Positions 34,446-46,785 of a stretch of DNA of 64,000 nt are shown here, piece by piece (position 1 is the stretch's first letter; the number at the start of each line of letters is the position of its first letter). The notes beneath the pieces were generated by a model. It saw only the letters and a program-made list of their open reading frames with translations, did not search any database and was not told where the DNA came from. The position numbers were made by a program, and so were the translations under genes. Location: the NCBI GenBank assembly GCA_033297205.1, contig MU859208.1, positions 1 through 64,000 of the forward strand, in the 5' to 3' direction. Source of the DNA: Pseudoneurospora amorphoporcata. Lineage: Eukaryota > Ascomycota > Sordariomycetes > Sordariales > Sordariaceae.

Positions 34446-36214
34446 ATGGCACCAACAAAACGTCCTGCAGCGGAAGGCGACCGCTCGATTTCTCCTCCGT
34501 CCTTGAAGCGAAAAGCCCAAACCGCCATCTCAAGTTCGTCCCATCGCCCACGGCTTTCCCGCCGTGCAGTGAGTGTGCATGCGCTAACGGTTCCTGCGTA
34601 ACATACAGAGAGCGCGGTCGCAAGCTTCTTCACTCCCGTATCCCAGAAACCCAAGGACCGAACAACTTGGACTGAGAGAAGCCCCGATGCCGACTCGCCT
34701 GCCACCCTTCTCGTAGCCAAATACGTCCCGGAACAAGCGCCGGCGAGGGATGAAGCAGGAAAACCAACGGCCAAGAAGAACAAGATTGCTGCCTTTGATC
34801 TTGTAGGCACCTTTCCCCGCGCAACAAATCTTGGACCCCAGCAATTCTGATTCATTCCGACAGGACTCGACTTTGATCACCTCCGCCTCTGGCAAGAAAC
34901 ACTCCCACGACGCAGCCGACTGGAAATGGTGGCACCACTCGGTTCCCGATCGGCTACGCAAGCTTTACAATGAAGAAGGGTACACCCCCATTCCCTACCT
35001 CTATTGGCCAACGGGACAACTTTGCTAACGGCCTACCTAAACCTCAGTTACCAAGTCGTCATCTTCACCAACCAAGGCGGCCTTACCCTTCACGCCGATC
35101 CCAAAGCCAAAACCCCCAAAACCAAACTCGATCGGGTCCCTCAATTCAAGCAAAAATGCTCCGTTGTTTTATCTCAGCTCGACATCCCCACGACTCTCTA
35201 CGCCGCCACAGGGAAGGACATCTTCCGCAAGCCGCGGCCGGGGATGTGGAACGAGATGAAAGCCGACTACAACCTCCTCTCTGACTCTGACATCGACCTG
35301 GAGAACAGCATCTTCGTGGGCGACGCCGGCGGCCGACAATCGGAGCTTGCAACGGCAACAGCCACGGTAAAAGGAGGGAAAGGCGGCGCCACTGCAACTC
35401 CCAAAGACTTCAGCTGCTCAGACCGCAATCTCGCTCATAACGTTGGCATCAAGTACCAGACGCCAGAGGAGTTTTTCTTGGGAGAGGAGCCGAGGAATTT
35501 CACTAGGGATTTCGATTTGGTGAAATATCCCTACCCTGATGAGGATAAGCTTCTGTTTACAAAGAACTCCCTTCAAGAACTGGTCCTCTTTGTCGGTCCT
35601 CCCGGCGCCGGCAAGTCGACTTTCTTCTGGCGACACCTGAAACCGCTCGGTTACGAGCGGGTCAACCAGGACGTGCTGAAGAGCAAGGACAAGTGCTTCA
35701 AGGCCGCAGCCGAGTATTTGAAAGAAGGAGATTCGGTGGCGGTGGACAACACCAACCCTGATCCGGATACACGCAAGCAGTGGGTTGAGCTGGCACAGAA
35801 GCAGGGGGTGCCGGTCCGGTGTGTATGGTTTCGGACGCCGTTGGTTGTTTGTGAGCACAATGATGCTGTTAGGGCTTTGAATAAACCGGTAGGTTTCTCT
35901 TTCCTTTCCTTCTCTTTGTCCCCGTCGTCTCTCTTCCCCTCGTTCCCCTTTCTTTCCTCTTGCTTGATGTTGCTTCCTGGAGCGAGTGTTTTTGGGGTCT
36001 GTGTCCAGTAGTCAGTCACTAACAGCTCCCCCGCCGAATACAACAGCTCAACCCCGAGTCCCGAACATCACTGCCCAAGCTTGCCTTCAGCGGCTTCAAC
36101 GCCCGATTCAAGGAGCCCAAGGTCAAAGAAGGCTTTCAAGACGTTACGGAGGTGGACTTCAAGTTCAGAGGAACGAAGGAGGAATATGAGATATGGGGGA
36201 AATACTGGATTTAG
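34446..36214 (+). CDS. Polynucleotide kinase 3'-phosphatase (PNKP)
   Basis: Five exons (34446-34533, 34609-34802, 34864-34979, 35048-35888, 36047-36214) encode 468 residues. The protein repairs DNA ends by removing 3' phosphates and adding 5' phosphates. The phosphatase half has the HAD motif FDLDST (D93, D95) split across intron 2, YQVVIFTNQGG, KPRPGMW, and FVGDAGGR. The kinase half has the P-loop GPPGAGKS (316-323), followed by VNQDVLK, VAVDNTNPDPDTR and CVWF. The N-terminus (KRPAAEGDRSISPPSLKRK) is basic and could be a nuclear signal. No FHA domain is present, unlike the animal enzyme. Intron 1 uses an unusual GTTCGT donor; the other introns are standard. A Gly/Lys/Thr-rich insert (TATVKGGKGGATATP) follows the phosphatase motifs. 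Confidence 0.92.
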
Positions 36215-36973
36215 GTCCAGTATAATTGTTGCGCACGTTGGAATATCCATCCGAGGTTTCTTTCTTCCTCGTTTCTAATATCGGCTTTTTATGCTTGCTT
36301 GCTTGCTTGCTTGCTTGATAATACCCCCCACCACCCAGCATCTTAAGCCTCGATATCTTCGCGGAAAGCTCTTGCTCATCATGCCAAAGCACGTCTGGAA
36401 TTGGATTGGCGACGTTGCTACCTTGTCCTAGCATAGTAGTGTGCCTAGTTTGTGATGATTTTCCATTTCCCCTTCATTCCTTCCTTCCTTCCTCTGTGTT
36501 CCCCGTTATCTCTAGTCGTGGGAAGAAAAAAGAAAAACCCTCTACGTCTCCCGCCGCCGTGTCTGTATGGCAAATGAAAAGCCAACCTTCTCAAACGTGT
36601 TGGCCGTACACCCTTGCCCGAGACAATTCGCCCCAATCCTCTTTCCCTTTTATGCTCGTCTCATCGTGTAAGGCGTGTGCTCACGCCCAGTTTTCCCTTC
36701 TTTTTGATATCATGTCATACCCCCTGGCCCTTCCTTTTTTCCCTCTCTCCCTTCGTGTTACATTAAATATTTGGGTCATAAAAGTCGTTCGGTCGTTTGC
36801 ACATTCGTTCATTTGTCCCGGTCCTTTGGTCCATCCCTTCCCCGAGGTTGCGCACCCACATGCAGCTGCAGAATTCGCCTCCTGCTTGTATCTTTTTTTT
36901 TTTTTTTCCTTTCGAATCCTCCTTCCGCTTTGACCCACCTCCCCAAATCCCCTCTCTTTTTGCAAGCTTTGAA
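36215..36973. other. Convergent 3' region with TGCT microsatellite
   Basis: About 760 bp between convergent genes, pyrimidine-rich on the plus strand (so purine-rich in the 3' region of the minus-strand gene). It contains the tetranucleotide repeat at 36292-36317, TTCC repeats at about 36476-36492 and a poly(T) tract near 36892-36907. Confidence 0.55.
36292..36317 (+). repeat. (TGCT)n microsatellite
   Basis: About six and a half uninterrupted TGCT units, about 80 bp after the PNKP stop codon. Confidence 0.9.
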
Positions 36974-37843
36974 TCAGCCGCGCCGAGCCCTCTTGCTATT
37001 CGGCATTGCGAATCCTCGCTCGTCTTCACAGCCCTCCTCATCAACATCCAAACATCCTCGGCTTCCCTTGCGCGCGTTCTGCATCATCGCCATCCGACCG
37101 TACTGATCCTTCATCGACATTAGAACCGGTACGGATTTGGAATGTTGGTGGTGGGGGTGCTGCATGACTCCGCGAACGCTCTCCCTGCCGCCGACACCTC
37201 CGACGCCTGCACCGATCATCGATCTGGGTACCCCGCTCGAAACAGACGGGCCTTGCTGCAATGACAATGAAGATGACGACGGTCTCGTGGTCGAGGAAAA
37301 TGAGGCAGTAGCCGCCGCCACCGCAGCAGAAGGCTGTCGAGCATCGAACCAATCCCTGTTGCAGAAACTACCGCCGCCGACCACGACGCTTCCGTGGGTG
37401 CTGCTGAAGCTGCTATCTGCCGAGGTCGGCGCCTCGTCGTCGTCGTACTGATCGTCATCGTCGTACTCGTACTCGGCCACGCCGTGCTGTTGTTGTTGGC
37501 CTTGGTTTTGGACCCGGTATTGGTCTTGACGTTGTTGTTGGGAGGAAAGGGCGAATAGCTGTGAGCTGGTCGGGTGGTGGCCCGAACTGGTGTTGGGCCG
37601 GGATGTGGGGCTGGGACCGGATGTGAGTGAGGAAGTCCGGAAAGCCGAGGATGGGTCGGGGCCGGTGGCAATGACACCACGGAGAATCAGGGTCGCTGCC
37701 TTTGCGCTTATCATGTGGTCCCGGTTGGGACCCTGGAACTCGGATGAGTGCGGATGGCCGTGACCGTGGCCGAAGCCGGGCCCGAGGCCATGCTGGTTTT
37801 GGTGGTGTTGCTCCCTAAGCAGACCGTTGAGAAGCTTGGACAT
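36974..37843 (-). CDS. Gln/Ser/Gly-rich low-complexity protein
   Basis: A single exon of 289 residues starting MSKLLNGLLREQHHQNQHG. The composition is strongly biased: His/Gly near residues 14-32, Gln-rich around 100-122 (QQQRQDQYRVQNQGQQQQ), an acidic Tyr/Asp stretch EYEYDDDDQYDDDE, then Ser/Thr-rich and a Gly-Val segment. The C-terminus ends PNSKRARRG, a possible nuclear signal. A more ordered piece may be DHMISAKAATLILRGVIATG. The codon bias supports translation. I do not recognise a family; it could be an intrinsically disordered regulator or RNA-binding factor. A GT-rich 5' leader precedes the ATG. Confidence 0.65.
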   Translation of the reverse strand: MSKLLNGLLREQHHQNQHGLGPGFGHGHGHPHSSEFQGPNRDHMISAKAATLILRGVIATGPDPSSAFRTSSLTSGPSPTSRPNTSSGHHPTSSQLFALSSQQQRQDQYRVQNQGQQQQHGVAEYEYDDDDQYDDDEAPTSADSSFSSTHGSVVVGGGSFCNRDWFDARQPSAAVAAATASFSSTTRPSSSSLSLQQGPSVSSGVPRSMIGAGVGGVGGRESVRGVMQHPHHQHSKSVPVLMSMKDQYGRMAMMQNARKGSRGCLDVDEEGCEDERGFAMPNSKRARRG

Positions 37844-40529
37844 TGTGAAGGGTCTTGAAAGGTAGGTGATTGATGCTCTGGCTCGGAATCCGTATCCGAG
37901 ATGGTTGTCGTGGAGATCGTCAAATTTGATAAGATTCTGAGACGATGTTCGGTTTGGGGATAAATGAGGGGAAAGTGGGTTGGTGTCTGGGCGTCGTCCT
38001 GATACTATTCGTACGTTCGTCGATGGAAGGACAGGCTGCGACGTTTATGATAAGGTTGCAATGGTATCGTGTTGACCCAAGACTGGATCTTCACAGCCAA
38101 CGGATGCGGTGCGGTGCGATATCGGTTGGTTACGGGATTTGATGGGCGATCGAGTGACGTGGAGATATTGGAAGGCTGAGGAATCAGCGGCCTGATGAGT
38201 GGTTTGAGTGATGAGTGGTACGTTTAATCGGTAGAAAAAAAGGGATCGTTGCGCCAGCGCCAAAGCCCAAAAGAAAAAGGGTGAATATTTGCCCTGTACT
38301 TCCTACAGACGTTGTGTTACCAGACTGAATGAGGCGGTCTTCAGTCCTGTGTTGACGATGAATGAGAGATGAGATTATTCTGAAACTTGGTGCAAGGGAG
38401 GAAAATTCCTGTTGCGAGCTGGAGCGCAGGATGACGGCAGCTGTGTTTGTGAACCGCAAGCTCGACTGGAGTCGGCGGGACGATGGGCGGTCCAGCGCAG
38501 CTCAACGAACAGGGAGCATGCTTGTTAGTGGCAGTTAGTACTCCTCACTTTCAATGCTGTGCAGCTGGCGTGAGAAAGTGCAGACGGTTAACAATTTCCA
38601 AACAACACGGTGGGCATGCACTTTGTTGGAGTGACACCCGACTGTCGCAACGCAGCAACGCATCCAACACAATACCCGAGCGGCATCCACATCAATGGTA
38701 CGCCATGGAGGGATGTGACAGGAAGATGATCAAACCCAGCCATTCAGTGGGAAAGCCATGGCATCAGATGTCATTTCGTGCTCCTCCCCTTCACTCGTCC
38801 AAGTTGTCCGACCTTGCCTTGATTAATCATGGTTGCTACCACGCGAGCACGGGTTGCTTGGCTCATGGTGGCATCCCGTCTCCCTCCTGGATATCATACC
38901 TGAAAATTGTCATAAACGCCGTCCCTGGGCGGGCATGGCGGGCTCCTGCGCCGTTTCAGCCAGGAAAACGCCGTGACCCCCATATGCACTCGCACTCGCA
39001 ACTCCAGCCTTCTGCCAGCCAAACCGGGGCACCCAGAAGCGCCAGTGGCACACAACGCGGAGCGACGGCGTGGCAGGGCAGCCAATTCTTTCCTCATTCC
39101 GACGGGTTTGATGCTCTGAAACTGTCCCGGCCTGTCCGTCGCGTGTGCTGTGTGGCCATCGGACTGAAGTTTAGATCCCTCAACTGTACGCAGTGGGAGG
39201 CAGTAGCACCACACTGCTACAAGCGGCCGGTACAGGCGTGGTAAGAGTTCATACTCCATGGCAAACGGGATTTGGGCTGGATGACGGATGCAAGAAGTGG
39301 CACTTGGCGTCGCATCGGCAGGCTCAGCCATCAGCTCATCGGTTCTTCTTCAGGAAGACCTGTTACGTACGGGGCGACGGGATTGCCGCCAGTGAAATGA
39401 AGGGTCGAATTCACGGGGCGGAATGGTGGAAACCGTGGAAATGGATTGTGAGTTCGCCTAACCGAAGGCTTGCTTGACTTGCGTTTTGTGTTCAGCTGCC
39501 GTCGTCCACATAACCGAATTCGAGTTCGGGATCACCCCAAGGATATAAAGAGGAAAGTGGATCGAAATGCGGAAATGGCGCAGTCAGAGGTGCCAGGAAA
39601 AGTGGTCTCTCTTGGGAAATGTTTTGCATTTGTCTTCATCTGTAGCTGCGAATTGGACAAAGAGGTTGTCAGGGAGTTCCTGTGAAGATGAAGATGCGAG
39701 GTGCGCGATACCCGACATATGGCCCCATATCGTAGCAGGACCTAGCCAGCGCATGCTAGCACTGCAGTGCGGCAGGTGCGGCAGCTCCCAGACGAGCCAG
39801 CGCAGGCACGCCAGGAGCTGCCGAGACTCGATGGGTGCGAGATCCACCTTAAAATGTCACGGCTTTCCACGCCGATCGCATCTCGAAACTTTTTTTTCCT
39901 TCGCTAGAGGTATGTATTCGACAACCTCTCCTCACGCCCCTCCCAACGGCTTACCCCGCTCCTTTCCTTCTTTCACAACCCTTTTCTTCCCGATAGGAAC
40001 ATCATTGATGTGAAAAAAGCGATCGAGTCTTTCCAGGTTCGCCAGAATGGGGCCTCCAGCCTGCGAAACACCCGCGCGCATCATTCCGGTCCACCGCCGC
40101 CTGGTGGGTAGGGAGGTGAGAGGGGTCGCCGCGAAGCTATTCCTAGTTGCCTTCTGCTAACGAAAGTGCACCAGACCAGGTAGTCGTAAAACCGCCCCCA
40201 ATGCTATTCGGCTCCATCTGATGAGCACAACGCGAACTGTCCATTACCATCACGGAGCATGCTGCTTCCATCGCCGGTCCTGTCGCTTTATTCAACCAAA
40301 TTCGGGACACCGATCTGTGGTGATACCACCACCGGATTATGCACGTTCTGGCTACATACGGAGGAGAACCCGATATAAAAGAATCTGCCAGACAGATATG
40401 ACGTTGACGTCGCGTCAGTGGGTGCTATTGATGACGGTAGCAAGAATAGGATGTTAAAAAGGGGTTCCGCGTCCTGAGTCCCCACTCGGTGTTACGATGC
40501 TCTTCTTCCAAATCCCGCTTTGGTCGATG
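37844..40529. other. 2.7 kb without supported gene
   Basis: A 253-codon open frame at 38483-39244 (plus) has no codon bias and a Cys/His/Arg-rich composition typical of chance translation. No repeats or RNA genes were recognised. The left part is presumably the promoter and leader of the minus-strand gene ending at 37843. Confidence 0.45.
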
Positions 40530-41784
40530 TCAACGCATCTCGTCATGACAGTCCCACAACCTGGGAAGCAGTCGTGAGATGCTGAGAGCATCTACAGTAA
40601 CTGAACAGCTCTGGCCCTCGGTCCGATCTCCAGTATCGGTTGGAGTTACTGTCTCATGGATGTGACGAGAGGTACACAGGTCCGACAGTCGTAGGAACCG
40701 CGGGCATCTCCCACACCGCAGTCCAGGCACACCATGTGTCAAGGTCCACCACCTGGCATTCTCTAGCCATTTCGTCTCTCCTCCAACAGTAACCCACATG
40801 TCACATGAAGAGAAGAATTCTGCCCTAGTGCTAATCATAGCACGCATGGTCTCTCCTGAAGAGTCCCGGATCCAAGCTCCCGGTAGGATGGATCCTCCGG
40901 TCTTGGCAGCCGGTCTAGAATGGAACTCCCCAGACGGGCACACGTGTCGGATTGATGCGGCATGCAGGTCGTCCACATGTCTTTTGAGGGCCGCCGCGGT
41001 ATGCGGTTACAAATGGAGGGTCAAGAGAGTGGTTAGGGAATGTGTGATTTGGATTCAGGTTGATTACCTGCTTCCACAAGTGCCCAAAGCACAAGGTTAC
41101 AGAACTTTCTCCTCGGGCATATTGCCACGGCCGTCCTGACCTCCGGAAACCGCCATGTGGATAATCATCAGTTTCGGGGTCCACCGCACCTGTCTTGATA
41201 CGGGAGTTCGGACAGCTCCCAACGGAAATCTCGACGTCTGAGTGGAACACTGCTTTTGATTCTGGGGTAGGCGCTGGACCAGTAAAATTGTCTTCATCAT
41301 GGATATCTAAAATGGCCAAATCAGGAAGGTAAAAGCAGTGTGGAACCAGCCAATTGTCAGGGAAAACCTTGCCTGCCTGACGCCCTGGAGACATCTCTCT
41401 GCCGCAGCCAAGCGCAGTGCATGATTCTGACTACACCAAGTTTTTCGATGTTGATCAACCTCTCTTTTATACGCACGCTGTTGTCGGTAACACCAAGGAA
41501 CCAGAATGTTCCTTGTTTTCCAGAATGATGGCGACAGTGACCATGATAGCAACGACAGCAACAACGAGAGCATGAAAAAGAGACAGCCGATCCTTGTCCA
41601 CAACTTGGGATCCTACCTCAAGCTGTAGACGGGCGTCATGTACTGCGACGTTATCAGGATGCAGCCCTGAAGGGAATCGAATTACGCGGCCCTCGCCAAC
41701 GTAGTGTACAATGCATCCTGCATCACTCCCGATTGGGGGTCGTTGACACGGAAGAGGGTGTGAATGGTGGCATGTGGATGACAT
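40530..41784 (-). CDS. Uncertain multi-exon gene, possible single-span membrane protein
   Basis: Several minus-strand frames look protein-like but no single model joins them. At the 5' side, 41784 down to about 41500 reads SGLHPDNVAVHDARLQLE and then a hydrophobic run, LFHALVVAVVAIMVTVAIIL. A middle frame (about 41394-41070) contains PDNWLVPHCFYLPDLAILDI and VDPETDDYPHGGFRRSGRPW. It is followed by a candidate intron (donor GTAATC, branch CCTAACC). A last frame (40976-40530) contains SGETMRAMISTRAEFFSSCD. The codon bias is weak. It could be a weakly expressed gene, a decayed gene or chance. Coordinates give the extent of the signal, not a model. Confidence 0.3.
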
Positions 41785-43673
41785 GCATTCTACGCCGCCC
41801 CGAAAAGGTACCTATCTGATAAGATGCCCTGCTATAGATACCGATACGACTACGATGCCTCGTTGGCGAGCATGCGAGGCACCCATGATAAGCTTCACAC
41901 GATCCCTAGAGAGGCGTGGTAGTAAGAAGACGCTGTGATTCCCAACTGCGTAGGTGAGGGAAGTCTGGCGAGGTACGTAGCGTGCAGGTAGACGACGGAT
42001 GTTACAACCTATTTCCGCCCTCTAGATTGTCGCGTGCCTCGGTACTAACAATCGCCAACCGTCCACCAACCCCGCATTTTTACGGTTTTCCATTCTTGTT
42101 TCTACACTACCTACCTACACTGCAATGGAACCTGGGGTTAGCAGAGTCATGATGCCGCCACCTCCACAGTAATATGTCACTTCAACCCGGGGAAAGCAGG
42201 TGATGACGATCAAAATGGACTTGAATCGCCAAATGGTTGGTTTTCGGGGGAGGATCCCGTTTTGGTTGTTGGCTTCGAACCTCGTGATGACCTAGATGTA
42301 GGTGCCAGCCTTCGCCTGCGATGCCTGCTCTCCGGGCCAAAACTCCAGATATGTTCGCATGGACGTGGACTAAAACCCCAAAGAAGAAGGTGAGACGAGA
42401 ACCGGTCTTGGGGCCGTCGCCGGAGGGTGGACATGAGTGTGGAATAGCGTTGCAACGGACGCCCAATGGTGCATTCGGCGCATCCAGCCACTAAGCCTTC
42501 GTCCTGGCCTTGTCCTATCCGCGCTTTTCAATGGAGGCGATTGTCGAGAAGTGGGGGGGCAGATCTCGCCAAGGTGCCGAGTATGCGAGAGAGCCTTGCG
42601 ACTTCCACGGCTTTTGGTTGACTGCTTGCGAAGTCGTGTGCCCCTTCCTCAACATCGACCGGCTGGTCCTAGCTTCTTTTGCCTCTTGAAGCAGATTTGC
42701 GGCCTGTCATTGGTCACTTGGCCAGCAAATGGCCCGATTCGGCATGGTCGAGCATCTAGTGTAGCCAAGGACATGGAGTGGCGATGGGCAGGATCGAAGG
42801 CCAAGAGGGAGGCTTGGGAGGGTCCGGTCGAAAAAAAAGAAAGTTCTTTTTTTTTTTCGAATTCTTCTGCAAAAGAGGATCTTTTGCCCGATTTGGGGAA
42901 CTGAAAGACACGAGCATGAATGACAACGGCGGCAAGTAAGAAGTACCTTTGCCTGCCTCCCCTCAATCTGCTATCCAAAGCTATAGCCCAACTTATTGAG
43001 GTACAAGCCGACAAAAGTCTTGTCCACGTCGCATCCAAGCCGGACTCTACTTACGTAGTAGGGAGGTGGAGTACACAGGTGGCTGTCTAGCGGCGACGCC
43101 GAGCTTTCTTCCCCGTTGGTGACTTAGATCTGGAACAACGCACAAATGGTTCGTCGGGTTTTCATTTTATTTTGGCTGTCTTAGTTTTTCTTTTTATCGG
43201 CCTTGTGGGCATCTGTGCAAGTACATGCCTTTACCTTGTATTTTACATTCATCTACCTACAGTACATACCTCTAGTGTACCTCTCACCCCTGCCTGGCCT
43301 CCATCCCTCGTCCCCCTCCTCAGAGCTAACCCCACCCCTACGGTTTTTTTCTGAGACGCACCAGACTTTTGATAACCTCCTGGCCAGCCAGTATCTTCAC
43401 CGCACTTAGATACATACCTACTACCACTCTCCTAGAGCTAGTATCGATAGACTACCCTGCCTGATACCACAGATACCCGAGGCCCGGGGAGAGGGTATTA
43501 AAGTTTGCACCACCCCAGGCTGCCACCCTCTCCGCACACACCTTCTTCTACCTCTTCCTCAGACCAATAGCCAGACTCAACGTCTCGATAAGTTCCTTCC
43601 TTGGGTCTCAAGAGGTCGCCTTGGAGCTCTAGCCGGATCTCCACCACTCCATCGCCTCGAGACATAACCCTAC
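41785..43673. other. Intergenic and leader upstream of CNT gene
   Basis: About 1.9 kb with no supported gene. The last 400 bp are C/T-rich with TACCTAC repeats, as is common in leaders of sordariomycete genes. Confidence 0.45.
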
Positions 43674-45690
43674 ATGTCGACGGCTGACAACAGAGGGCAC
43701 GCCGACTCGGACACGATTCCACCTCAGTACCACGACGTTTCCCGCAGTCCGATAGTCGACGCCATGTCTGTCCACGGTGACGCCACCACCAAAGAGACCA
43801 TGGGTCCCCACGCCAACGAGAAGCCCGTGATCTCGAGCACCGACTCCGATCTCAAGACCACCATCCCGTCCGGCCAATATGTCGACGCCGAGAGCCAGGA
43901 CCATGTTGGTTCCATCGACCGCGAAGGCCAGCAACCCGCTGAGCGCTACAGCTGGGGTTGGTTCTACGGCTTCGGCAGGCCTTATATCCACGCTGCCATC
44001 TGGGTGCTTTTCACCGTGTTCGTATTTCATGCCTTTTCAAGTGCGTCCCCTGGCAATGCCTGGAATTTGGTCGCTGACAAGGTGTTTTGGTCTTCTTTAG
44101 ATGGTGGATTTACGGACCGCTCATCCACCACCGTCATGACCATCTTGGATGGTTGAAACCGACCCTCGTCTATATCGCCATCTGCCTGCGCATCCTCTTC
44201 TGCTATGTCCCTACCAGCATCGTCATGCGCCCTGCCAAGATGGTCTGGAGGCACACGGTTCACAGGGGTTATTCTATGATTCCCCAGAAGCTTCACAAGC
44301 CTCTTGCTGCCATCGGTACCCTTGGTGTCTTCCTCCTCGGCAGTATGATCCCGGAAGAGATTGGCGAGAACACTCGCGCCAGCCGTGCCATCTCCATCTT
44401 CGGTCTCCTCGTCATGGTCTTCATCCTCACTGCCACCTCTCGCGACTGGAGGAAGATCCCCTGGCACACTGTCATTGGTGGCATGCTCACCCAGTTCGTC
44501 ATCGCCGTTTTTGTCCTCAAGACCAAGGCTGGTTACGACATCTTCAGCTTCGTTTCCGAGATGGCCCGTACTCTGCTCGGTTTCGCCAAGGATGGTGTCG
44601 AGTTCTTGACTGACGAGACGGTTACCGCCAAGACCTGGTTCTTGACCGGTGTCGTTCCTCCCATCATCTTCTTCGTGGCTCTTGTCCAGCTCTGCTACTA
44701 CTTGGGATTCATCCAGTGGTTCATTGGAAAGTTCGCCGTCTTCTTCTTCTGGACCCTCCGCGTCTCGGGCGCCGAAGCCGTCGTCGCTGCTGCCACCCCC
44801 TTCATCGGCCAGGGCGAGTCGGCCATGTTGATCCGTCCTTTCGTCCCTCACTTGACTCTCGCCGAAATTCACCAGATCATGACCTGTGGTTTTGCCACCA
44901 TTGCCGGTTCCGTCCTGGTTGCTTACATCGGTCTTGGTCTTAATGCGCAGGCCCTTGTGTCTAGCTGCATCATGTCCATCCCCGCCTCTTTAGCTGTTTC
45001 CAAGATGCGTTTCCCCGAGACTGAGGAGACCCTTACCTCTGGCCGCGTTGTGGTCCCCGAGGATGACGAACACAAGGCCTCGAACGCCCTTCACGCTTTT
45101 GCTAACGGTGCCTGGCTCGGTATCAAGATTGCTGGCATGATCGTTGCCACTCTCCTCTGTATCATTGCCATTGTTGCTTTCGCCAACGGTCTGCTCGGCT
45201 GGTGGGGCAAGTACTGGGGCCTGATGGGTCAGGATGAGAAGCACCCTCTCCTCTCGCTCCAGCTTATTCTCGGGTATCTCATGTATCCTGTCGCTTGGCT
45301 CCTGGGTGTCCCCAAGAAGGATCTCCGTCCCGTTGGTGAGTTGATCGGCATCAAGGTCATCACCAACGAGTTCGTCGCCTTCTTCTCCCTCACCAACGAT
45401 GAGCCCTACAAGAGCATGAGCCCTCGTTCCAAGCTTATTGCTACCTATGCCGTTTGCGTAAGTTTTTCTTTTTTTTTCAGATCCTTCTTTGGGTTCGACA
45501 CGGTACTAACCTTAAATAATAGGGCTTCGGCAACATTGGCTCCCTCGGTACCCAGATCGGTGTGCTTTCTCAGCTCGCTCCTGGCCGTGCCGGTGATGTT
45601 TCCAAGGTCGCCCTGTCGGCTCTTTTCTCCGGTGTCTTGTCCACCTTGACCTCTGCCAGCGTTGCTGGTATGCTCTACGACGGAAAATAA
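43674..45690 (+). CDS. Concentrative nucleoside transporter (CNT family)
   Basis: Three exons (43674-44017, 44101-45457, 45523-45690) give 622 residues. After a hydrophilic N-terminus of about 100 residues come the first membrane segment, WWIYGPLIHHRHDHLGWLKP, and LAAIGTLGVFLLGSMIP. CNT core motifs follow: VVPPIIFFVALVQLCYYLGF, SGAEAVVAAATPFIGQGESAMLIRPF (nucleoside-binding loop), HQIMTCGFATIAGSVLVAYI, and the C-terminal KVITNEFVAF and GFGNIGSLGTQIG. CNT proteins import nucleosides with Na+ or H+ across the plasma membrane. Intron 1 is modelled with a GTTCGT donor because it restores the family pattern VLFT-x-WWIYG. An alternative (donor 44041, acceptor 44081) also keeps the frame but adds residues. 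Confidence 0.9.
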
Positions 45691-46785
45691 AGAGCCCATC
45701 GTGATGTGTTGATGAAGAAAGGCTGATGTACATGAGTAATGTGTAAGAAGAGATGGGAGGTCTGTTGTGCGAGTGTGAGACTATGATACCCTTGATGCTG
45801 ATCAGAAAAAAGACTAATAATGCTTGAGGTCGTGATTGGATGTCGGCTGGAAAACTGGCTTGAAGCGTCCTCGACTCTCGGAATCTAATGAACAAATGTG
45901 GAAGTACATTTTTAACGTCCGCAATTCGTCGCCCCTGTTGTGATGACGATAAAACTTATGTCGTCTAGTTCATCATCAGCCAATTCGAGTGTTTCCCCAT
46001 TTCTTTTTTCTCTTTTCGTCATCCAGAAACCATGTGCGCGCTCGAATTGGGTTCCATACTTCTGTTGGATCAAGGTATCGAGACTGGTGACCGCATGATG
46101 TTGGATATTGTTGTCTGACTCGAGAACAGTTACTTGTTTGGCAACTGTCTCACACCTATCCTGATCGTGGACCGGAATTTAGACGAACCCGAACACCGAA
46201 CCGTTCAAAACTCAAGCGTTTCACTATCAGCCCTCTTCTCGCACTTCCAACCCTTGACGCCTCGGACTTTTGGACATGACAGGTGGGATATTGTGTGCGA
46301 TTGATTGGTAAACAACCGTCAGCATTGTCGATCATTAGGCGCACTAAGCGAAGCGGCACAGGGAATCAACCTCAGCCGTATAGGGCGCAGTAACGTGGAA
46401 GGTAACTATTCCCAGGGGCTTGTATGGCTTCAACTGGCAACAACAGGGCATTCAGGTCAGGTATGCTTTGATTGTTCTGGGAGTCGTGGTGAGATCCAAG
46501 ATCACCAATATTTAAAATTGGCATCTGCAACGCCGAAGCCACTAGTTCTAAGCCCCAGGGCTCCATGAAGCGCACTCTGCCTGCTCCCTGTCTCGATAAC
46601 ATGCTTTTTCCCTGTTTCCCTTTTGACTTTTAACTTGACGGCATTCCCTATTCTCTGTTTTCAAAACCTTACATACTCTCTCTTGACATTACCTCGGATT
46701 GATTGCGCTGATGGTCTTTTGTTTGGTCTTTTCGAATTAAACACTCGCTTCTGTTGGGTATCGAATTTGCGGCAGGCAGTTCACA
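45691..46785. other. Intergenic, CNT to kelch gene
   Basis: About 1.1 kb. No gene was recognised; short TTGACATT and pyrimidine-rich patches precede the next ATG. Confidence 0.45.

Noticed and set aside
38483..39244. 253-codon open frame on the plus strand
   Set aside because: No codon bias; composition rich in Cys, His, Arg and Trp, as in random translation; no domain.
44041..44081. Alternative intron 1 of the CNT gene (donor GTGCGT, acceptor ACAAG)
   Set aside because: Keeps the frame but inserts residues not expected between VLFT and WWIYG; retained only as a second choice.
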